A DNA stretch of 64,000 nucleotides from Stieleria magnilauensis (GCA_007753675.1 CP036432.1:2950394-3014393), one strand, 5' to 3'; numbered from the stretch's first letter, positions 36,093 to 45,124 are shown. Notes: generated by a model not told the origin, from the sequence alone. A program made the numbers and translations.

Positions 36093-36563
36093 ATGAGCTT
36101 CAAAGAACAGCTATCGCGTGAGCAGATCCGCACACTTCCGCTGCGTGACGCGATCGCCCTTGATGAGCACACGGTTGCCCGCGCGGCAATCGCACTGATG
36201 CGGACCCATTCGTTGGGCTGTGCCGTGATCGTCGACCCGGGCTGCCGCCCGCAGGGAATCTTCAACGAACAGTCGATCATCCGGATGCTGATGGCGGGCG
36301 TTTCCTTAGACACGACCGCGATCTCGGCGTTCGCCGACCCCGACGTCGGCATCGTCCGAGCCGACGACCCGATTCTGTTCGCCTGGCAAGCAGTGGTTGA
36401 CCAGGGGCACCGCTTCTTGTGCGTGACCGATGACGAGGGGTACCTGATCGGTTTGACCGGTCAGCGGGGCTTGGCGGAATACGTTTGTGATTGCTACGCG
36501 AAACAAATCGCCGTTCAGCGTCTCGGTAGTGCACCGTGGATGCTGCAGCGCGAAGGAGCTTGA
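36093..36563 (+). CDS. CBS-domain pair protein
   Basis: 156 residues from the ATG at 36093 (GGAGA ten bases upstream). Two CBS motifs: LPLRDAIALDEHTVARAAIALMR...GCAVIVDPGCRPQGIFNEQSIIRM, and ADPDVGIVRADDPILFAWQAVV...FLCVTDDEGYLIGLTGQRGL. CBS pairs bind adenosine nucleotides and act as energy sensors, usually on partner proteins. No effector domain is fused. It is followed after three bases by another CBS protein, so the two likely act together. Confidence 0.88.
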   Translation: MSFKEQLSREQIRTLPLRDAIALDEHTVARAAIALMRTHSLGCAVIVDPGCRPQGIFNEQSIIRMLMAGVSLDTTAISAFADPDVGIVRADDPILFAWQAVVDQGHRFLCVTDDEGYLIGLTGQRGLAEYVCDCYAKQIAVQRLGSAPWMLQREGA

Positions 36564-36566
36564 CCG

Positions 36567-37049
36567 ATGAGTTCGTTTTTTAGAATGGATCCGGCTGAAA
36601 CGTGTGACCCACTTTCCAACTTCGAGCCGGCCGAATACGACACCGAACTGGAGCGTGCATTGGCGGAAGACCCGATCGCGGAAATCGACGCCAAACCGTA
36701 TCTGCAGATCAGTCCGCATGCGTCGGTCCTAGAGGCGGTCGAGATGCTGCACGATTCAGGCGCGGCCAGTTTGTTGGTCGTCGACGGCGAACACCTGGTC
36801 GGGATCTTTACCGAGCGCGACGTGCTTGAAAAAGTGGTGGAAAAGTACCCGCGGGTTTGCGGCCAACCGGTCGAGAATTTCATGACCACCAATCCGACGA
36901 TCGTTTACCAATCCGATCCTTCGGCCGCTGCGGCTGCCGCGATCGCGGTCGCCGGTCATCGACACGTGCCCGTGTTGGACATGGACGAATGCGTTCAGGG
37001 CGTGATCAGCCCCAAACGCATGTTCGCGTTCATGCAGAAACACTTTTAA
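36567..37049 (+). CDS. CBS-domain pair protein
   Basis: 160 residues. A divergent N-terminus of about 45 residues is followed by two CBS motifs (SPHASVLEAVEMLHDSGAASLLVVDGEHLVGIFTERDVLEKV and NPTIVYQSDPSAAAAAAIAVAGHRHVPVLDMDECVQGVISPKRMFAFM). It starts three bases after the stop of the preceding CBS gene and is surely in the same operon. The effector is unknown. Confidence 0.9.
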   Translation: MSSFFRMDPAETCDPLSNFEPAEYDTELERALAEDPIAEIDAKPYLQISPHASVLEAVEMLHDSGAASLLVVDGEHLVGIFTERDVLEKVVEKYPRVCGQPVENFMTTNPTIVYQSDPSAAAAAAIAVAGHRHVPVLDMDECVQGVISPKRMFAFMQKHF

Positions 37050-37150
37050 GTCGCAGATCCAAACCGCACGTTCGCCATGGTGTTGCCCAAGGAGGGGCGC
37101 CCTGGCTTGCATTCCAACGCCGGCTGCTTCGACAGCACGCAGTGTTCTTG

Positions 37151-37228
37151 GTTAGCGGAAGGGCGCGAGCCCTCCGGTCTACCAACCTGGTTTCACGCTG
37201 AAACCGGACGGCTCGCGGCCTGTCGTTT
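37151..37228. repeat. palindromic intergenic repeat (CGGAGGGCTCGCG family)
   Basis: GTTAGCGGAAGGGCGCGAG and CCCTCCGGT form the left side; ACCGGACGGCTCGCGG then TGTCGTTTTA form the right side. Similar in sequence and fold to the copies at 7780-7945 and 17145-17219. Confidence 0.7.
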
Positions 37229-37251
37229 TAATTTCTGACGGATATGCCCCC

Positions 37252-37304
37252 CTTCTCCCCCACAAATCGTTAACAAGCTTGCTTGTCGATTTGTGGGGGA
37301 GAAG
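37252..37304. repeat. perfect 18-bp inverted repeat left of the IS110 gene
   Basis: Left arm CTTCTCCCCCACAAATCG (37252-37269), right arm CGATTTGTGGGGGAGAAG (37287-37304), loop of 17 bases. A like-built palindrome with different sequence lies at 39423-39481, beyond the other end of the transposase gene. Confidence 0.85.
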
Positions 37305-37473
37305 CACTGTCATGGCCGAACTTGATTTAGCTCGCATTGGCGAGGTGCGCGCGAACGCCTAGCGGCATTACCTTACGGTAACTTTTTTTAGTCTTAAAGT
37401 CCAATGGCTTGTCGGCTTGCTGAGCACGTCTCAGTCAGCATGAATGGTTCAGTCTCGCCACCCTGGTAGATAT

Positions 37474-37653
37474 CCGAAGCTTAGGAGCCTCACACTGTCT
37501 TATCCGGCGTTTGAACCGCTGACAGAGCATCACACTTCTTCCACGGGCTTGTTGACTGCAGCTTCGAGAAGCCGCGTCTGCCCTCGGGCTGTAGACGATG
37601 TTATCAGTGTGCAAGTGAAAGCACGACAAGTCAACGCGGGCCCTAAGCTTCGG
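37474..37653 (-). other. non-coding flank of IS110 bounded by a 12-bp inverted repeat
   Basis: CCGAAGCTTAGG (37474-37485) and its exact complement CCTAAGCTTCGG (37642-37653) enclose 156 bp downstream of the transposase stop; the second arm overlaps the stop codon. In some IS110-family groups a guide (bridge) RNA is encoded downstream of the gene. Whether this piece encodes one is unproven. Confidence 0.45.
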
Positions 37654-39208
37654 ACGAGTTTGATTCTACCTTAGATGCCTGACGAACTCCAAGTCGAACC
37701 AGAAGAGGAATGAGCAGATCGCCGATCGATACGGCTCCGCGGCGTTTTTTATTTGCCAGCTTGGCGAAGGGTTTTGCTTCTTCGCTATAGACCGACTTGG
37801 GAAGCCACTTGAGAGCTTCATTCATATCAGCAACCGTTTGATCAAGCGGCGTGCCGTGTTCGATATAAAACTTCCATAGCTTTTTCAGCAGGCACTCCCG
37901 GTCGACGTGCTTACCTCGCCACACTTGGCGTCCGCTGACGATCTGGAAAACCATTCGGTTAGCTCGGTTAGCCATTCGACACTGGCGATCGAGCGTGCAG
38001 ATATCTTTGCTCTTCCACAAAGCAGCCAAGCCACGGTAGTACGGATGGCATTTGATCAAGTTCTTTGCAACGAGAATGCAAGCGGAACGCAGTCGACGAT
38101 TGCAGTTTTTGGCGACGGAACCGCTTCGGTCAATTTCATCACTTTGGTATCGAGCAGGGTAAAGCCCGGCGCGTCCGTTGATCGCAATGGCAGTTGCATA
38201 GTGCTCGATCGGTCCAGCTTCGCCCGCATACTCACCTGCGGAAACAACGTTGATCCCAGTGACAGAGAGAAGCAATATATATGGCGTTTTCACGAGAAAA
38301 TGCGCCGTTTCTTGTTCAATCTGGCTGATCTGTTCGTTGAGCAATTCGCGTATCTCATTTAGCTGTTTCCATTGCTTGGTCAACAACGGGTACAACGGAT
38401 CGGGTTGAACTGCCTGAGCACTCCACGCAAAGATCTTGTCGAGTGTTGTTTTTTGAACTCGAGTCTTGTTCTTGCGAAGGTACTTTGCCATGCCGGTTTG
38501 CTTCGCTTTTTTGATCGCCTCGTCAGACGGGAATTGTTTCGCGATGATCATCGCAATCGATCCGTTGAAGAGTTTGTCATCATCCCAAAGATCCGCGTAG
38601 CCAGGCATGGATTGATGCAATAACGCTCGCAACTGTACTTGCACCCGTGCGCGTTGCTTGACCAAATTGCGACGCTGCCGACAAAGACGTTGCAGTGACA
38701 GGTGGGTTTCATCAACGGGCAAGATCGCCAATCCGTATCCGTTGATGGCGGCGTGAAAAATCGCTTCGAGATCGTTAGGGTCAGTCTTATTGTTGGGGTG
38801 AAGCGTCTCTCGATAGTGCGAAGACGCGAAGGGGTGAACCGTCCTTGTGTCGTACCCCGCTTTGCGAAACGCTTGCTGCACGGGTTTGTGGTAGACACCG
38901 GTCATCTCGACGGCGACAATGGAGTCGAGGATCCCTTCGGCTTGACAAGCTGCATCAACGAGTTGGACCATTGCTGCGAGAGCGCCAGCACTGTGCTCGA
39001 CCGAAGTTGGTTCGACAATGACACGACCAAAGAAGTCACAGAGCATCCAGATCGACCGTCGCTTGGCACAGTCCACCGAAACGATACCGAATTTCTGAGG
39101 GCCTGCCTGTTGGACTCGTTCCTGGATGACACCGGATGGCTTTCCGATGTAGCGTCGCTTGGTAGCCTTGCAGGCGGATTTTCGACTAGATTTTTTCGTA
39201 ACGGCCAT
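37643..39208 (-). CDS. IS110-family transposase
   Basis: 521 residues, longer than most IS110 transposases (about 330-450). The N-terminal DEDD RuvC-like domain has GIVSVDCAKRRS, VAVEMTGVYHKP and KTDPNDLEAI. The C-terminal Transposase_20 domain has SVTGINVVSAGEY and a Ser-containing DRSGSVAKNCNRRLR that should hold the catalytic Ser. A further C-terminal extension of about 100 basic residues (KDICTLDRQC to the end) is unusual. IS110 enzymes recombine DNA under guidance of a structured bridge RNA encoded in the element's non-coding end. The frame is intact and probably active. Codon use is more AT-rich than in neighbouring genes. Confidence 0.95.
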   Translation of the reverse strand: MAVTKKSSRKSACKATKRRYIGKPSGVIQERVQQAGPQKFGIVSVDCAKRRSIWMLCDFFGRVIVEPTSVEHSAGALAAMVQLVDAACQAEGILDSIVAVEMTGVYHKPVQQAFRKAGYDTRTVHPFASSHYRETLHPNNKTDPNDLEAIFHAAINGYGLAILPVDETHLSLQRLCRQRRNLVKQRARVQVQLRALLHQSMPGYADLWDDDKLFNGSIAMIIAKQFPSDEAIKKAKQTGMAKYLRKNKTRVQKTTLDKIFAWSAQAVQPDPLYPLLTKQWKQLNEIRELLNEQISQIEQETAHFLVKTPYILLLSVTGINVVSAGEYAGEAGPIEHYATAIAINGRAGLYPARYQSDEIDRSGSVAKNCNRRLRSACILVAKNLIKCHPYYRGLAALWKSKDICTLDRQCRMANRANRMVFQIVSGRQVWRGKHVDRECLLKKLWKFYIEHGTPLDQTVADMNEALKWLPKSVYSEEAKPFAKLANKKRRGAVSIGDLLIPLLVRLGVRQASKVESNSSEA

Positions 39209-39422
39209 TTGAGTTCTCTACAAATTGGAAGTGTTGAAAAGTTCTTCCAATTGAGCACTCGAATGGTCTTTGTCTAGATTTTTCACGATCTAGGGGCATA
39301 CCAGGGCTGGGGATGTGGGGGCTGGTATCGATTCTGTAGCCATCTCACCGGGCGCAGAACATACGGTTGGGCGGTTGTACTTGATACCATTGCGGCCCCT
39401 ATGTGTTGCCCCTCACCCCCAG

Positions 39423-39481
39423 CCCCTCTCCCCAAAAAACGCTCGACGCTTCGCATCTTTGGCGTTTTTTGGGGAGAGGGG
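39423..39481. repeat. perfect 20-bp inverted repeat right of the IS110 gene
   Basis: Left arm 39423-39442 (CCCCTCTCCCCAAAAAACGC) and its exact complement at 39462-39481, loop of 19 bases. It is preceded by a degenerate C-rich sequence. It lies between the transposase gene and the pilin gene. Confidence 0.85.
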
Positions 39482-39889
39482 AGCCAGTGTATTCCATAGA
39501 GATCCGGCAGTAATCAAATCGACATCCCTCCGCGATCCGTGCGGGATGACCGACAATCCTACCGGTCGCCTCGACCACCATGTCTACCCGGGTCGCCCAA
39601 GCAGCGGCATCGCGATCTCGGAGTTGTCGTTTGCCCCGCCGAAAGTGGCGCATCGAGCCCGCCTGCGTCGTCTGATCGGAATGATCGCTACACGCGGCAC
39701 CGCAACTTGGCTTGCACGACCGCCGGCACTGAATTTCTAACCGGTCAGCCGGCGTGCCCTTGCGCGTGTCCTATCAGTTTCTTTAGTCGCGATCCACACG
39801 GCGACAAACCCACCGATTCGGTCGGAGTCTCTCCAGGATCGATCAAACGTTTTAAAAAACAACTACCTGATTTAAGTTGGAGGCCCACC
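39482..39889. other. upstream region of the pilin gene
   Basis: About 400 bp without a gene. A short AT-rich stretch precedes the ribosome site GGAGG at 39879-39883. It probably contains the promoter of the pilin gene; no riboswitch or operator pattern was recognised. Confidence 0.4.
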
Positions 39890-40333
39890 GTGGCTCACGC
39901 AATTGCCTTTCGTCCCAGTCGCGCCCGAAAGGGTTTTTCGCTCGTCGAGCTGTCGGTCGTCGTCATCATCATCGGCGTCCTGGCCGCGTTCGGCGTCCCG
40001 AGATTGCTGCAAAGTGTTGAACGAAGTAAAGCTTCGGAATCATTCAAGTACCTCGCCAGCGTCCGCGCAGCACAAGAACGCTATCAGGCCCGCCAAGGGA
40101 CCTATGCGTCGGATTTGACTCAATTGGACATGGAGCAAGCTCCGCCGAAGTACTTTAGCGTTGGTGTTGCCGCCGCCGGCGGATCGGGAAGCCTGGAAGA
40201 TTCCTGGACCCTGACGCTGACGCGATCCGGATCAAGCTCCGGTTACGGCGCCTACACCGTGACGTTCACCGAAGACGGTTACGACGCGATGAATAGCACC
40301 ATCGACGCGGAAATTAATCCACAGAGCACCTAG
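39890..40333 (+). CDS. type IV pilin-like / major pseudopilin protein
   Basis: 147 residues from a GTG at 39890 with GGAGG six bases upstream. It has the class III signal RKG^FSLVELSVVVIIIGVLAAFGVPRL with Glu at +5 of the mature protein, then an alpha-helical stalk (ERSKASESFKYLASVRAAQERYQARQGTYASDLTQL) and a small beta domain. The pattern of a GspG/PilA-like filament subunit is clear. The gene has a strong terminator of its own, so the subunit can be made in excess over the assembly proteins downstream. Confidence 0.88.
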   Translation: MAHAIAFRPSRARKGFSLVELSVVVIIIGVLAAFGVPRLLQSVERSKASESFKYLASVRAAQERYQARQGTYASDLTQLDMEQAPPKYFSVGVAAAGGSGSLEDSWTLTLTRSGSSSGYGAYTVTFTEDGYDAMNSTIDAEINPQST

Positions 40334-40420
40334 GCTGACGACCTGACCGCTTTCTGGGGGGAAAGCGTGGCATGAACCGTCACCACGACGGCACGATGCC
40401 ACCACCGATCCAATCAGCTG

Positions 40421-40457
40421 GGGCGGTCCGTAACCATTCACGGACCGCCCTTTTTTT
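40421..40457 (+). terminator. rho-independent terminator after the pilin gene
   Basis: Perfect 10-bp stem GGGCGGTCCG/CGGACCGCCC (40421-40430 and 40441-40450), 10-base loop, then seven T. It lies about 90 bp after the pilin stop. Another small hairpin (CGCTTTC/GAAAGCG) lies just before it, near 40350-40370. Confidence 0.93.
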
Positions 40458-40555
40458 GTGCCAGCTTGACTGGCGTATCGCATCCAGATGTGACAGCGGG
40501 TTCATCACCCTACGGTGAGCCCCGCTGACGCATCACCGGAGGGGACGTTTCCATC

Positions 40556-42028
40556 ATGAACACCGCAAGCGATCGATCCCGCAGCCACGTTGTCGGGATT
40601 CTGTTCGGGCGACAACACTTACATGGATGTCACGCGTCGACAACCATGTTTGGCGCGGTGCGTTATGAGTACGCCTCGGTCGCCGTCCAAAGCGACGACC
40701 TCGGTCACTCGTTGGCTGAATTGTTTGACGCCTTGGGCGTCCAAGGCGACCCCGTCCCCGTTGCCGCGGCCATCCCGACCAGCGAATGCTACTTCGCCAC
40801 CCGTCCGATCAACTCCGGCGGCGGCAATGCCAGCCCACGCACGCTGCTTCGCGAATCGCTGCGAAGTTCCACCGCGAAACTCGATCAACTCGCGATCGAT
40901 GTCCTCAATTGGCAAGCCCATCGCCGACAATTGGTCTCCATCGTGGCCGCGCCACTGGATCGCATCGAATCAATTCGTGAAACTATCGGCAACACCAAAC
41001 ACTCGCTGCAGCGACTCGAACCGGCCGCCAACGCGCTGATCAGCGCGGCGGTTGAAAACGAACGCTCGGAACGACGCGATCGACTGGTCACACGCGTCTT
41101 CTTGGGCGACACCAGCTTGCTGGCCGTGATGACCAAGGGCACCCGGGCGATCCATTGGCAGAGCATGCCCTTGCCACAGGGCGACGAAGCAACGGGCATC
41201 GTTTCCATCGTCCGCTCGGTCGAAGCCGCCTATGCCGCATGCGGCCTGGAGACCTCCCCGGACGCGGTCAGCATCTACGGCCGACGTGAGTTGCAGTCGC
41301 TGATCGATCGCCAGTGGTTGAGCGACAATCTGCCCGACGACTTCCGTTGGCTGGACGCCCCCTCGATGAAACCAGACCACATCGCACGCGCCTGCGCCGA
41401 TGGGTTTCTGGCCGACGAAGAGGACGAGTTTGATTTCCAGCGGGAATATCGCGAGCCGTTAAGACTCCACCGCGTCGTTCCGTACAAAGAAATCGCCCTC
41501 TATCTCGTGGCGGCGTGTGCCCTCGCCCTGGTGCTGTTGGACCGCATGAAAAAAACCGAATCCAACCACGTGGCACTCGTTTCGAGCGCCCCGTCAATGG
41601 CCACCGATGGCTCCAACCCACGCCCCGAACGCGATCGATTGAATGCCCGAGCCAGCGCCGTCAGCACCTTCATGGACAAACGCGTTCGCTGGAGCCCGAT
41701 GCTGGGACAGATCACGTCGATCTTGCCCGACGGCACCCGGCTGACAGGTATCCGCGGCAGTGCGACGATGAGCCAAAAACGAAAACGGGCCGTCAAGACC
41801 GCCCCGACCACGTTGATCTTGAACGCCGAGTGCGTGCTCGACGAAGACGGCCAACTCCCCGCCTCGGTGAGCAAACTGACCGAGACCGTCGGCCAACTGG
41901 AAACCGTCGCCGAACACTTCCAACGCGTCGAACTGAGCGACCTGCGCCGCACCCTCTCCGCGGAAACCGGAGTCGCCGGTGCCGAGTTCTCCATCATTCT
42001 GACCACCAGCAGCAAGGCCAAGGGATAG
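40556..42028 (+). CDS. PilM/PilN-like fusion (GspL-like assembly protein)
   Basis: 490 residues from the ATG at 40556 with GGAGG about ten bases upstream. The N-terminal 300 residues are cytoplasmic and look like a divergent actin-fold domain (SVAVQSDDLGHSLAELFDALG near the start, FLGDTSLLAVMTKGTRAIHWQSMPL in the middle). One membrane helix follows (EIALYLVAACALALVLLDRM, about 310-330), and then a periplasmic PilN-like domain (SPMLGQITSILPDGTRLTGIRG...LTETVGQLETVAEHFQRVELSDL). The arrangement equals GspL, or a PilM fused to PilN. It should link the secretion ATPase to the inner-membrane platform. Sequence identity to named families is low. Confidence 0.72.
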   Translation: MNTASDRSRSHVVGILFGRQHLHGCHASTTMFGAVRYEYASVAVQSDDLGHSLAELFDALGVQGDPVPVAAAIPTSECYFATRPINSGGGNASPRTLLRESLRSSTAKLDQLAIDVLNWQAHRRQLVSIVAAPLDRIESIRETIGNTKHSLQRLEPAANALISAAVENERSERRDRLVTRVFLGDTSLLAVMTKGTRAIHWQSMPLPQGDEATGIVSIVRSVEAAYAACGLETSPDAVSIYGRRELQSLIDRQWLSDNLPDDFRWLDAPSMKPDHIARACADGFLADEEDEFDFQREYREPLRLHRVVPYKEIALYLVAACALALVLLDRMKKTESNHVALVSSAPSMATDGSNPRPERDRLNARASAVSTFMDKRVRWSPMLGQITSILPDGTRLTGIRGSATMSQKRKRAVKTAPTTLILNAECVLDEDGQLPASVSKLTETVGQLETVAEHFQRVELSDLRRTLSAETGVAGAEFSIILTTSSKAKG

Positions 42029-42050
42029 TGCGTCCTCCGAGCCCGATACC

Positions 42051-42602
42051 ATGAAACATCCTGAAGCGAAAAAAAACTGGAAGCAAGAACTGCAGCAGGT
42101 CGCCGAGCAACTCCGCGACCCGTTTCGCATGCGCGTTGCCGTCGCGCTGGTCATGGTCGCCATCATGTTCTTCGCGATCAGCGAGCCCCTGCACGGCAGA
42201 ACCAAAAAGACACGCCGGGAACTGCAACAGTTACGTGAAAAGGTCAAGACGGCCGAAGAGGTCATGCTGCTGCAGGACGCGCTCGAACACGTTCGGCCGC
42301 GGATCCTGCAAGGCGAAGGCAACGATGCGGTGACCGGATTTTTCATCGACCTGTTCCGAGATTCCGGCGCCGACCTTTTGCAGATCAATGCCGAAGCCCC
42401 GCAACGCTTGGGGCCGATCTACAACGTCCGCGTCACCCTGGACCTGGCTGGCGATTTCTGCCAACTCAATGAAGCGCTGTTCCTGTTGGAATCACAACCC
42501 GAATTGATTCGCGTCGAAACGCTTCAGATCAATCCGGCCGAACGCAGTGCATCACAACCCACGATGCAGTTGTCCGTTCGCATGCTGAAGGAGAAGGAAT
42601 GA
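42051..42602 (+). CDS. PilO/GspM-like inner-membrane assembly protein
   Basis: 183 residues. One N-terminal membrane helix (VAVALVMVAIMFFAI, about 31-45), a coiled coil (RTKKTRRELQQLREKVKTAEEVML), and a periplasmic ferredoxin-like domain (GADLLQINAEAPQRLGPIYNVRVTLDLAGDFCQLNEALFLLE) fit PilO/GspM. The gene follows the GspL-like gene by 22 bp and its stop overlaps the next start (ATGA). Confidence 0.75.
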   Translation: MKHPEAKKNWKQELQQVAEQLRDPFRMRVAVALVMVAIMFFAISEPLHGRTKKTRRELQQLREKVKTAEEVMLLQDALEHVRPRILQGEGNDAVTGFFIDLFRDSGADLLQINAEAPQRLGPIYNVRVTLDLAGDFCQLNEALFLLESQPELIRVETLQINPAERSASQPTMQLSVRMLKEKE

Positions 42603-43288
42603 ACGTCAACCTCCAAAGGTACGCGCCTCCCTGTGCCGTCCTGTCCATCGCCCTGTATCTCGGCTGGCCCCCCGAGGCTCCGATGGACCTCGGCGAAGAT
42701 GTCGTGCGGGCCAAATCCGTTCGCTGGAAAGTCGCCGATCTGGAAACACCACCGCTGCCTGCGGTGATCAGCAATGATCCTTTCGCAGCCGTGCTGGTCC
42801 AGCGCCCCACAGACGACGCGTCCGAGGGCGAAACATCGGATGCAACTCTCGAAGACCTCGGACCCACCGAGGAAGACCTGCGGAGCGGCTTACGGCTCGG
42901 AGGCATCGCCCAAACGGACCATCACCATTGGGCGATCCTTAACGGCAGCGTTTGCAAACTCGGTGACCAAGTCCCAGTCCTCGGGCTCGACGATGTCTCC
43001 GCCACGATCCGCGAGATCGCATCCGACCACGTCACCGTCGTCGCTGGCCCCTTGACGATCCGAATCAAACGAAAAGAGCGTCCCAAACGATCCGCCGACC
43101 CGTCCGTCCGACCCGCAACCCCCACGGCCGCAAAAGCAAGTGCGACCTCGCGGGCCCCGAACGAAGACGACGACGAAGAAGACGAAGACGAAGACGCTCA
43201 AGACACACCCCGCCCCACACCGAACGCGTCGGATCGTCCAGAGAATCAGCCCGATCCGCGCGGGAATATTTTCCAAGCCAACCTTTAA
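42599..43288 (+). CDS. PilP/GspC-like protein
   Basis: 229 residues. A short N-terminal hydrophobic segment, then an HR-like domain (LRLGGIAQTDHHHWAILNGSVCKLGDQVPVLGLDDVSATIREIASDHVTVVAG) typical of PilP and GspC, which contact the secretin in the periplasm. A low-complexity acidic tail (NEDDDEEDEDEDAQD) ends the protein. The start overlaps the previous stop (ATGA). Confidence 0.7.
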   Translation: MNVNLQRYAPPCAVLSIALYLGWPPEAPMDLGEDVVRAKSVRWKVADLETPPLPAVISNDPFAAVLVQRPTDDASEGETSDATLEDLGPTEEDLRSGLRLGGIAQTDHHHWAILNGSVCKLGDQVPVLGLDDVSATIREIASDHVTVVAGPLTIRIKRKERPKRSADPSVRPATPTAAKASATSRAPNEDDDEEDEDEDAQDTPRPTPNASDRPENQPDPRGNIFQANL

Positions 43289-43355
43289 CACCGCATTGAA
43301 TGACGCCTCGCTCTCGATCGAGGCGGAAGACGTCTACCGCACGTGACATCAAACC

Positions 43356-45110
43356 ATGACCAACGCTACCTCCGCTCTGACGGCACAGAATCACCCGCTG
43401 ATCATTCGGCTGCTTGATTCGATCGACAACCTCGATCCGGAAAAACTCGAGGAACTCTGGCAATCGGTCGGTAAGGATGACGTCACGATCGAAGAGTCGA
43501 TCATTCGTTGCGGTGTCGCCACGGAATCCCAAATCGCAAGGTCCTACGCGGACCACTACTTGGTGCCGCTGTTTGACCCACCGGCCGACGCGCCGCCGCC
43601 GATCGACACGTCGGTCGCTTCCGTGCTGCCCAACCGGCTCTGCCGCGACCACTTGATCGCGCCGCTGAGCGATGACGGCGGCGTGCTGGAAGTCGCCGTT
43701 TTCTCGCCCGATTCGTTGTTGCTGGCCGACGAAATCAAACTGCTGACCGGACGTCAAATGCGGCCGATGTTCGCACCGCTTTCGGTGATCGAACGCTTGC
43801 TGACCATGCTCTACGAAGAGGGCGGGTGGAACACGTCGATCCCGGTTTCCACCTCGACCAGTTTCCAGGAAGTCGACGACGCCGAAGACCTGGACCAAGA
43901 GGAAGCCGCCGAAGCGACCGAGGTGATTCACCTGGATCAATCGCCACCGCCGGGACGAGACGGACGCATCATTCGCTACGTCAACAGCATCTTCGAACAG
44001 GCCCTGACCACCGGCGCCAGCGACATTCACATCGAACCCTACGAAGAGGATTGTCGCGTCAGGTTGCGCGTCGATGGCGTCTTGTCCGAGGTTCAACCGC
44101 CACCGATGCCGCTGCTCAACTCGGTCATCAGCCGACTGAAAGTGCTCAGCAAAATGGACATCGCCGAACGACGGGTGCCGCAGGACGGCGCGATCGCCCT
44201 GCGAACCGGCGAGCACCGCGTGGACATGCGGGTCAACACCTGCCCCACCGTGTTCGGCGAAAAGATCGTGATGCGTGTGTTGGACAAAAACGCACTCCCG
44301 CACGACCTGTCGATGCTGGGCATGGACTCGCGGCAATTCAAAGATCTGACCGAATCGATCCGCAGCCCACACGGTTTGATGCTCGTCACCGGGCCGACCG
44401 GTAGCGGAAAGAGCACCACGCTGTACTCCTGCCTGAACGCACTCAACGACGAAAAAACGAACCTTTGCACGGTCGAAGACCCGGTCGAGTTCAAGTTCGG
44501 CGGCATCAACCAGGTCCAAACGCGCGTCAAAGTCGGGCTGACGTTCGCCAGCGCCTTGCGGGCGTTCCTGCGACAAGACCCCGACGTGATCATGGTCGGT
44601 GAGGTTCGCGACGACGAGACGGCGGAGATCTGCATGCGTGCCGCGTTGACCGGACACTTCGTGTTCTCCACGCTGCACACCAACGACGCGCTCAGCAGTA
44701 TCACACGTTTGCAAGACATGGGCATCGAACCCTTCTTGTTGGCCAGCACCCTCCGCTTGCTCGTCGCCCAACGACTGGTGCGGCGGCTTTGCGACGAATG
44801 CAAGGTCCCCTACCAACTGGATCAAGAATCAAGCGAACGTTATGCGATCCCACGAGAGATCCCGGTGTTCCGCGCCGGCGGATGCGATCGCTGTCGCAAC
44901 ATCGGATACAAGGGTCGGCTGGCCGTGTTTGAGGTGATTCGCATCAACCAACAACTCAAGGACATGATCCAAGCCGGCGAGTCGGTCGGCGCCATGAAAC
45001 GCGCCGCGGTGGAAGACGGCATGAAGCTGCTTTCGCAAAGTGCCGCGGCAAAGGTCGCCGAAGGCCTGACCAGTTTGGAAGAAGCCGTCAGCCTGTGTAA
45101 CGATCACTAA
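43356..45110 (+). CDS. GspE/PilB-type secretion/assembly ATPase
   Basis: 584 residues. N-terminal GspE-N domains are followed by the catalytic core with Walker A GPTGSGKSTT (about 345-354), Asp box, Walker B region PDVIMVGEVRDDETAEI and His box HLHTND-like STLHTNDALSS. A zinc-binding tetra-Cys motif (CDECK and CDRC) lies near 477-510. The ATPase drives pilus or pseudopilus growth at the inner membrane. It is followed 14 bp later by the platform protein gene. Whether it belongs to a type II secretion or type IVa/b pilus system cannot be told from this gene alone. Confidence 0.96.
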   Translation: MTNATSALTAQNHPLIIRLLDSIDNLDPEKLEELWQSVGKDDVTIEESIIRCGVATESQIARSYADHYLVPLFDPPADAPPPIDTSVASVLPNRLCRDHLIAPLSDDGGVLEVAVFSPDSLLLADEIKLLTGRQMRPMFAPLSVIERLLTMLYEEGGWNTSIPVSTSTSFQEVDDAEDLDQEEAAEATEVIHLDQSPPPGRDGRIIRYVNSIFEQALTTGASDIHIEPYEEDCRVRLRVDGVLSEVQPPPMPLLNSVISRLKVLSKMDIAERRVPQDGAIALRTGEHRVDMRVNTCPTVFGEKIVMRVLDKNALPHDLSMLGMDSRQFKDLTESIRSPHGLMLVTGPTGSGKSTTLYSCLNALNDEKTNLCTVEDPVEFKFGGINQVQTRVKVGLTFASALRAFLRQDPDVIMVGEVRDDETAEICMRAALTGHFVFSTLHTNDALSSITRLQDMGIEPFLLASTLRLLVAQRLVRRLCDECKVPYQLDQESSERYAIPREIPVFRAGGCDRCRNIGYKGRLAVFEVIRINQQLKDMIQAGESVGAMKRAAVEDGMKLLSQSAAAKVAEGLTSLEEAVSLCNDH

Positions 45111-45124
45111 CCCCAGGACTTGCC

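Larger units (their letters stand above)
37313..39418 (-). mobile_element. IS110-family insertion sequence, ends not resolved
   Basis: Approximate extent between the two flanking palindromes. IS110 elements lack terminal inverted repeats and target-site duplications, so the borders cannot be set by reading. Evidence for the element is the full-length transposase gene (37643-39208) with lower GC than its neighbours and the presence of non-coding flanks of about 330 and 210 bp that are of similar base composition. The flank 3' of the gene contains a 12-bp inverted repeat pair (37474-37485 and 37642-37653); the 5' flank contains two small hairpins (39223-39252 and 39274-39293). Confidence 0.6.

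Noticed and set aside
39482-39889. Cyclic-di-GMP (GEMM) riboswitch before the pilin gene
   Set aside because: A few bases resemble the consensus, but the paired helices and the tetraloop receptor are not there.
43065-44825. Open frame of 586 codons on the minus strand
   Set aside because: It lies antisense to the clear GspE/PilB ATPase gene; long antisense frames are common in high-GC DNA and the protein has no recognisable motif.
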